The notes under the pieces: model-generated
Database searches by the model: none
Seen by the model: the letters and a program-made list of their open reading frames with translations, nothing else
Told to the model about the DNA's origin: nothing
Source of the DNA: Stieleria sedimenti
GTDB lineage: Bacteria > Planctomycetota > Planctomycetia > Pirellulales > Pirellulaceae
Direction of reading: 5' to 3'
DNA: 47,805 nt
Assembly: GCF_025060895.1 (NCBI RefSeq)
Contig: NZ_JANZKV010000162.1
Coordinates: forward strand, 1 to 47,805
Shown: in pieces, positions 42,778 through 47,805 of the stretch
Numbering within the stretch: the first letter of the stretch is position 1
Layout of the letters: each line of letters opens with the position of its first letter
Translations under genes and position numbers: made by a program

Positions 42778-42916
42778 GCCCTACGCCGTGAACGACTTTT
42801 TTAGCGGTAGGGCGCGAGCCCTCCGGTGTGTTGGCAACGATGTGGAACCGGAGGGCTTGCGCCCTGCCGCTAAAACCTCGTCAAACACAGGAAATAAATC
42901 GTTCACGGCGTAGGGC
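42778..42916. repeat. Nested palindromic repeat
   Basis: An outer perfect 18-bp inverted repeat (GCCCTACGCCGTGAACGA at 42778-42795, reverse complement at 42899-42916) encloses a second imperfect one. The inner arm at 42800-42827 (AGCGGTAGGGCGCGAGCCCT) pairs with the arm at 42847-42874. The element lies between rsmH (start 42712) and the gene ending at 43002. It is strongly structured but codes for nothing; a REP-like or MITE-like element fits. Confidence 0.8.
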
Positions 42917-43001
42917 TCCGCCTGGGAACACACGGTTTGGAAGGCTCCGCCTTCCGAGTGCACCGGCAGAGCCGGCGGCCACCCGTCACGCACAGCGTGA
43001 C

Positions 43002-43913
43002 CTACTTGTTGACCGAACAGTGCAGGGCGGCTTCCATGTTGTCGGCGACTTCCTTCAACCGCGCCGCATCTCCGCCGCCGACTTCGGCCGCGCACCAACC
43101 CTTGAAACCGATCTCCCGCAGCGCCGCTTCGACGGCCGGCCAATCGACATCTCCCTCGGTGATCTTGGTGAACTTGTTCTCCGCTCTCGAAAAGCCTTTG
43201 ATGTCCAGTTTCTTGATTCGCGGCCCAAGCTCCCTGACCCACTGGGCCACGTCGCCATATTTCCAGTGGTTGCCGAGGTCGAACTGCAACCCGACCAGGG
43301 GTGAATCGAATTGGTCGATGTACTCGGCCAGCGGTTCGACCGACTGATCGCTTCCGCCCTCGTGGTCATACAAAAAATGGTTCCAAACGTTTTCGACCAG
43401 GATCGCGATGTTGTGCTTTTCGGCGGTCGGCAACGCGGCACGGATGTTGTCGCTCGATCGCTGGTAAACCTCTTCATGCGTGCCGTCTTTTCCGTGACCG
43501 ACGACCAACAGACAAGAATCACCGCCCACCGCAGCGGTCTCTTCGATGCCACGCTTCAGATTGTCCAGTGCCTTCGCGCGGACCTCCGGGTCGGGATCGC
43601 TGTGGCGAATGTTCCAATGCGTGCCGCCCACGCTGCCATCGACGATCAATCCCGACGCCTTGGACGCTTTGTTGACTTCGTCGACATTGATACCGGGAAC
43701 GTTAACTTCGACGCCTTCAAACCCGGCCTCTTTGGCCGCCCGAAATTTTTCCTCAAGCGAACCCTTGACTCCGATCATCCCGATTTTGAGCGTCTTGCGA
43801 AGCCAATCGTGTCCGTCGCCGGATTCGGCAAACAGCGGCGTTGTTCGCATCGCCGCGGAAAGCCCGGCAACACCGAGCGTGCCCATGGCTTGAAGTACAG
43901 TTCGTCGTCGCAT
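43002..43913 (-). CDS. Tat-exported sugar phosphate isomerase/epimerase-like protein
   Basis: The 303-aa protein has a twin-arginine signal (MRRRTVLQAMGTLGVAGLSAA). The TIM barrel follows: LKIGMIGVKGSLEEKF, GFEGVEVNVPG, SCLLVVGHGKDG, ILVENVWNHFL (Glu as ligand), VGLQFDLGNH (Asp), KKLDIKG and CAAEVGGGD. This is the xylose isomerase-like/hydroxypyruvate isomerase-like family. Export by Tat suggests folding and metal loading in the cytoplasm. It is a relative, not a close paralogue, of the cytoplasmic barrel at 2828. A short hairpin (GTCACGC/GCGTGAC) abuts its stop. Substrate unknown. Confidence 0.9.
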   Translation of the reverse strand: MRRRTVLQAMGTLGVAGLSAAMRTTPLFAESGDGHDWLRKTLKIGMIGVKGSLEEKFRAAKEAGFEGVEVNVPGINVDEVNKASKASGLIVDGSVGGTHWNIRHSDPDPEVRAKALDNLKRGIEETAAVGGDSCLLVVGHGKDGTHEEVYQRSSDNIRAALPTAEKHNIAILVENVWNHFLYDHEGGSDQSVEPLAEYIDQFDSPLVGLQFDLGNHWKYGDVAQWVRELGPRIKKLDIKGFSRAENKFTKITEGDVDWPAVEAALREIGFKGWCAAEVGGGDAARLKEVADNMEAALHCSVNK

Positions 43914-43955
43914 GTCGAATCTCCTCGTCGTGTATGGGGGCGTCTAGGCGAATCA

Positions 43956-44013
43956 GTGGGATAGGCTTTCAGCCTGTCGATGCGGAAACGACGAGCCTGG
44001 AAGCCTATCCCAC
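43956..44013. repeat. Imperfect palindrome downstream of aspS
   Basis: GTGGGATAGGCTTTCAGCCT (43956-43975) faces AGCCTGGAAGCCTATCCCAC (43994-44013), with CGTCG/CGACG-like bases inside. It follows the aspS stop on the minus strand by 28 nt and precedes the next gene's start. It could act as a terminator, but there is no U-tract. It differs in sequence from the other palindromes but has the same size and placement. Confidence 0.75.
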
Positions 44014-44041
44014 GTCATCTCCACGGATTGCTTTTTCGATT

Positions 44042-45820
44042 CTACTCGGCTTTCTTGGCCAGGCTACGCAAATGCAGTTCGGTCAACTGATCTTGATCGA
44101 CCGACCCGGGAGCCTCGGTCATCAAGTCCGACGCCTTTTGCGTCTTGGGAAACGCGATCACTTCGCGAATGTTCTCCAAACCGGCCAGCAGCATGACCCA
44201 GCGATCGACGCCCAAGGCGATCCCGCCGTGGGGCGGTGCACCGAACCGGAGCGCGTTGAGCAGGAACCCGAAACGATCCTCAGCGGTCGCCTCATCGATC
44301 CCCAACAACTCAAACACTTTCGATTGCGTTTGCTGGTCGTGAATCCGAATCGTGCCGCCGCCGGCTTCGCTGCCGTTGATGACCAAGTCGTACGCTTGGG
44401 CGCGACAGGCCCGCGGATCGCTGTCCAGTTTTTCCAGGTCGCTTTTCAGGGGAGCGGTGAAGGGGTGGTGCATCGCCACCCATCGGCCCGATTCCTCGTC
44501 ACGTTCGAACATCGGAAACTCGGTGATCCAACTGCAATGGAGCTGATCGGCATCGTAGAGCTTGAGCTCCGCACCGAGCCGTTTTCGCAGTGCATACAGG
44601 CCCTTGCAGGTGACTTCCCAACGATCGGCCAGGAACATCAACAAGTCACCGGGCTCGCCAGCCATCAAGGTCTTGATCTCGGCCAGGTGTTCGGCATCAA
44701 AGTTCTTCGCCACCGGACTCCACAGCGAACCGTCTTCTTCGACGCGGAACCAGGCAAGCCCTTTGGCGCCGAAGTCCTTGACGAATTCGGTCAGCTCGTC
44801 GATCTGGCGACGGGAGTACTTTTCGGCGGCCCCTTCGGCGCGGATGCCACGGACGAAGTTGCCGGCATCGGCGGTCGCCCGGAACACGCGAAACTCGGTC
44901 TTCTTGGCGACGGACGTCACGTCGACGATTTCCATGCCGAATCGCAGGTCGGGCGCGTCGTGGCCGAACCGCCGCATCGCCTCGTCATAGGTCATCCGTG
45001 GTAGCGGCAATTTGATTTCTTTGCCGAGGACATTCTTGGCCGTTTGAGCGACCAAGCCGTCGATCAATCCCATGATGTCGTCGGCATCGACGAAGGACAT
45101 TTCCAGGTCCAACTGGGTGAATTCGGGCTGGCGGTCGGCACGCAAGTCTTCATCGCGGAAACACTTTGCGACTTGAACGTAGCGATCGAACCCGGCGACC
45201 ATCAAGATTTGCTTGTACAGCTGCGGGGACTGTGGCAACGCGTAAAAGCTGCCGGGGTGCACGCGGCTGGGGACCAAGTAATCGCGTGCGCCTTCGGGCG
45301 TGCTGCGTCCCAAAATCGGTGTCTCGACATCGATGAAATCATGCTCGGCAAAGTAATCGCGCATCTCCTTGATGATCGTGCTGCGAAGCACCATCGCCCG
45401 CAGCATTTCCGGCCGTCGCAAATCCAGAAAACGGTACTTCAGCCGCAGGTCTTCACCGGGAAGATCGGCTTGGCCGGGCGTGAACGGAGGCGTCTGACAG
45501 GCGTTGAGGATTTCCAGTTCGGGACAACGCACTTCGATCGCACCGGTCGCCAGCTTGTCGTTGGTCTTGCCTTCCAAGCGGTTGGCCACTTTGCCACGGA
45601 CCAGGATGACGCTTTCGGCCGGGACGTGTCCCGCCGCATCGATCTGAGCCTGATCCGCCTCGGGTGGACCGATCACGACCTGGGTCAATCCATATCGGTC
45701 GCGCAAATCGATGAACACCGCGCCGCCGTGATCGCGTTTATTCTCAACCCACCCACAAAGAGTGACTTCGGTTCCGACGTGTTCTTTGCGGAGCTCTCCG
45801 CAGTTGTGGGTGCGTAGCAC
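44042..45820 (-). CDS. aspS: Aspartyl-tRNA synthetase
   Basis: The 592-aa class II synthetase has an N-terminal OB-fold anticodon-binding domain (WVENKRDHGGAVFIDLRDRYG), motif 1 region, motif 2 FRDEDLRADRQPEFTQLD, a bacterial-type GAD insertion (about 280-420), and motif 3 GGIALGVDRWVMLLAG. It charges tRNA-Asp; bacterial enzymes of this type may also charge tRNA-Asn when no AsnRS is present, which cannot be decided here. ATG 45820 gives MLRTHNCGEL, the normal start. It is flanked by a palindrome downstream and a terminator-separated MFS gene upstream. Confidence 0.97.
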   Translation of the reverse strand: MLRTHNCGELRKEHVGTEVTLCGWVENKRDHGGAVFIDLRDRYGLTQVVIGPPEADQAQIDAAGHVPAESVILVRGKVANRLEGKTNDKLATGAIEVRCPELEILNACQTPPFTPGQADLPGEDLRLKYRFLDLRRPEMLRAMVLRSTIIKEMRDYFAEHDFIDVETPILGRSTPEGARDYLVPSRVHPGSFYALPQSPQLYKQILMVAGFDRYVQVAKCFRDEDLRADRQPEFTQLDLEMSFVDADDIMGLIDGLVAQTAKNVLGKEIKLPLPRMTYDEAMRRFGHDAPDLRFGMEIVDVTSVAKKTEFRVFRATADAGNFVRGIRAEGAAEKYSRRQIDELTEFVKDFGAKGLAWFRVEEDGSLWSPVAKNFDAEHLAEIKTLMAGEPGDLLMFLADRWEVTCKGLYALRKRLGAELKLYDADQLHCSWITEFPMFERDEESGRWVAMHHPFTAPLKSDLEKLDSDPRACRAQAYDLVINGSEAGGGTIRIHDQQTQSKVFELLGIDEATAEDRFGFLLNALRFGAPPHGGIALGVDRWVMLLAGLENIREVIAFPKTQKASDLMTEAPGSVDQDQLTELHLRSLAKKAE

Positions 45821-45936
45821 GGATCTTGACTAATTCGGGGGAAGGAAAAGGGGATCAAAACGGCCGCTGGGGGCGGATTCTAAACTGTGGCGACCGAATT
45901 GCTTAGGGGCCCCAGGGCGGCTGGTAAAAATCCAAC

Positions 45937-45972
45937 AAAAAACGCCCCGAATCCAGCTGGAATCGGGGCGTT
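45937..45972 (-). terminator. Rho-independent terminator of the MFS gene
   Basis: The stem AACGCCCCGA, TCC, central AGCT and GGA, TCGGGGCGTT has a single internal mismatch. On the minus strand it ends in TTTTTTG. It lies 31 nt downstream of the MFS stop on its strand. The stem and tract are a convincing intrinsic terminator. Confidence 0.88.
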
Positions 45973-46003
45973 GAACGCGAATTCTAAAGTCCGGCCGACC
46001 GGA

Positions 46004-47524
46004 TCAATACTCGGCAGGACCGGTCTGGGCGATCTCCTCGGCTTTCTCCGGCGGCACCTGCTTGGGTGCCTTGAATCCGAACAACAAGATCAAATACAGG
46101 ACCGCCATCGTTGCCGGAACCAAGGCCGTTACTCGAATCGCCATCCGGCTCCCGTGCAGCGTCGCTTCGGCGACCGGCTCGGCATCCACCGACGCGTACT
46201 CCTTGTTCTCTTGCCACCATTTGTACTGCGCCCGCAACCCCTTGAACTCTTCTTCTTCGATGCGATCGCCGGCGATCTCGACGTCCGACATGATCGACTC
46301 GCCATTGTCGGCAAGCATCCCCGCCTTGGCACCGTCGATCCCGGTGATCGGAGGGAACACCAAGAACTGGTTTTCGTTGGGCGCTTTGACGCGCTGGAAC
46401 GTTTCCGGCGCCTGCTCCTGGATGTACTGCGATGCAAAGTAATCCTGCTTGTAACCGATCCCCGGACCGCCGAGTGAACCGGCCGACGTCATCCCGACAA
46501 ATCCCATCAGGGCCATCGCGACGGTCGCACTTTGCGGGAACCGCTCCCCAACGACACCCAACATCGTGGGCCACAAGAACGTCTTGCCCAACGCGTAAAC
46601 CGTGGCGGCGAAGAACATGAACGGCACGCTGTCGCCGATGCTGATCAGATAAAGCCCAACGGCACCGGTACAGGCACTGATCAACAACAATCCCAACGAC
46701 GAAATCTTGTGCACGATCGGCCCGGCAAAGAAACGCAGCCCGGTCATCAGCAAGGACGTGTAAATGAACAGCGCCGTTCCCAGGAAGGCACTCTTGAGAA
46801 TGCCGCCGGTGATCTTGTTGATCCAACTGTCGGTCCCCAATTCCACGTACCCGACACAGGCGTGAGCGATCAACAGAATCACAAAGAACGGACCGATCAG
46901 CTTGGCAAACATCCCGCCGTAAGAAATCGAACCCTGCTGGGCATCGGTCTGCGGAAACGGCTCCTTGACGGAGATGAAACCGTACATCGCCACCGGGATC
47001 AAATACGTCGCCAACAGGATCTCCCAACCCACGTAATCCTTCAGGAACACGATCAGGCCTCCGAGCACGAGCCCGGCCGGCCATCCGGCGTGCAGAATGT
47101 TCAAGTAGTGCGTCTTCTGTTCCGGGTAGATCGCAGCGGTCAACGGATTGATGACCGCCTCACAAATCCCGTTGCCGACTGCAAAAATGAACGCCGACCA
47201 GAACAAGATGTTGTAGACCGCGTCCTTGCCCGCCGCATTAAACACCGGCGTCGCCGAAAACAGCATGACCGCTGAGATCAAATGGCAAGCCATTGCGATG
47301 ACCAACAGCGTCTTGTACCCGACAAAGTCGACCAGCAAGCCCGCGAACAGAATCACCAGACCAAACCCCAGCAACCCTCCACCGGTGATCTGGCCAAGCT
47401 CGGTCATCGTGAACCCGTACTGCTTTGACCATACATCCAACAGCCCGGCCCGGACTGCAAATCCGATCCCTGCGGCAATCAGGGTCAGAAACCCTGCGGT
47501 GAGAAGCTTTTTCCGGTTTTCCAT
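46004..47524 (-). CDS. Major facilitator superfamily transporter with cytoplasmic insertion
   Basis: The 506-aa protein has about twelve hydrophobic helices, with GFLTLIAAGIGFAVR, GLLVDFVGYKTLL (loop 2-3 motif-like) and MTSAGSLGGPGIGY. About 100 hydrophilic residues (roughly 355-455, starting after GGPGIGYKQDYFA) separate the last helix pair from the others, which is unusual. ATG at 47524 follows a TTG at 47530. It is upstream of, and on the same strand as, aspS, but a terminator separates them. The substrate cannot be inferred from sequence. Confidence 0.9.
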   Translation of the reverse strand: MENRKKLLTAGFLTLIAAGIGFAVRAGLLDVWSKQYGFTMTELGQITGGGLLGFGLVILFAGLLVDFVGYKTLLVIAMACHLISAVMLFSATPVFNAAGKDAVYNILFWSAFIFAVGNGICEAVINPLTAAIYPEQKTHYLNILHAGWPAGLVLGGLIVFLKDYVGWEILLATYLIPVAMYGFISVKEPFPQTDAQQGSISYGGMFAKLIGPFFVILLIAHACVGYVELGTDSWINKITGGILKSAFLGTALFIYTSLLMTGLRFFAGPIVHKISSLGLLLISACTGAVGLYLISIGDSVPFMFFAATVYALGKTFLWPTMLGVVGERFPQSATVAMALMGFVGMTSAGSLGGPGIGYKQDYFASQYIQEQAPETFQRVKAPNENQFLVFPPITGIDGAKAGMLADNGESIMSDVEIAGDRIEEEEFKGLRAQYKWWQENKEYASVDAEPVAEATLHGSRMAIRVTALVPATMAVLYLILLFGFKAPKQVPPEKAEEIAQTGPAEY

Positions 47525-47713
47525 CGTCAATATCTATACGGGGGGAGGAGAGAATTGGAAGGCGGTCGAGATGCTGCCACTACTGGCCAGCCAAGTCAAG
47601 CAATTACGACGTTAAATGACCGAATGCCAAACGTAATCCCCGCGGCCCCCCGTCGCCACTAGCACCCCCGCTATACTCCCCGCAGAAGTCAAAATTTGTG
47701 CGAAAAGACGCGT

Positions 47714-47805
47714 CCACCGTTGGTGTCCAGGCTTCAGCCGCTTCCCCACCGTTGGTGTCCAGGCTTCAGCCGCCTCCCCGCCGTTGGTGGCTAAAGCCCA
47801 ATACC
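47714..47805. repeat. 32-bp tandem repeats at right edge of window
   Basis: Units starting CCACCGTTGGTG at 47714, 47746 and (with one substitution) 47778 are 32 bp apart. Each full unit contains TCCAGGCTTCAGCCGC. The last copy is cut by the window end. The reverse complement of this sequence resembles the first bases of the window. Confidence 0.85.

Noticed and set aside
1-47805. tRNA, rRNA or tmRNA genes
   Set aside because: No cloverleaf or rRNA signature was noticed on either strand; absence by eye is not proof.

Overview
The window reads as chromosomal DNA of a planctomycete, most likely Pirellulaceae (Rhodopirellula/Stieleria-like). This rests on gene content and style: GC-rich DNA, many long GC-rich shadow frames, proteins built from zinc ribbons plus membrane segments, the paired uncharacterised families TIGR03546/TIGR03545, lipoprotein and Tat-exported proteins of planctomycete type, a solitary rsmH, frequent GTG/TTG or weak-SD starts, and intergenic imperfect palindromes of several families. 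Species cannot be named from the sequence. I see no rRNA, tRNA, CRISPR array, prophage or complete insertion sequence.

Layout. 0.2-3.8 kb: a zinc-ribbon membrane protein, then a minus-strand operon of a TIM-barrel isomerase, thiS and thiG. 4.2-6.8 kb: pilT followed by a GspE/PilB relative whose P-loop and Walker B have been lost. 7-11 kb: YggS-type PLP protein with an unknown 668-aa protein, and a YdjY-domain lipoprotein. 11.3-15.8 kb: a signalling block of membrane histidine kinase, receiver-HD-GYP (HD altered to HN), free receiver, and intact HD-GYP protein. 16.1-17.6 kb: a receiver-like protein and a DNA-binding/EIIA(Ntr) fusion. 18-21 kb: envelope protein, lipoprotein with a sigma-54-like promoter, pyroglutamyl peptidase. 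21.3-24.4 kb: sigma-54 activator and an exported HEAT-like protein ending in a receiver-like fold. 24.7-27.6 kb: a TadE/TadE/TadG(VWA)/membrane-protein operon. 27.8-31.8 kb: GDP-mannose synthesis, a tandem-Dabb lipoprotein, TerC and a NIPSNAP protein. 31.9-35.4 kb: FabZ-like dehydratase with a desaturase, and phosphofructokinase. 35.8-41 kb: exported Gly-Met-rich protein, TIGR03546-TIGR03545 pair, an orphan 70-aa kinase-dimerisation-like protein, FixJ-type regulator. 41.8-47.5 kb: rsmH, Tat-exported TIM-barrel protein, aspS, MFS transporter.

Recurrent themes are signalling proteins with altered catalytic residues (pseudo-ATPase, HN variant of HD-GYP, pseudo-receivers, a phosphoacceptor-like helix pair without a kinase domain) and palindromic repeats between genes, including related repeats in opposite orientation at the two window ends. 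No single region is clearly a new defence or biosynthetic system. The most unusual candidates are the PilT/pseudo-GspE pair, the HN/HD HD-GYP cluster, and the exported HEAT/pseudo-receiver protein. All domain calls are by eye from motifs; none was checked by a database search.
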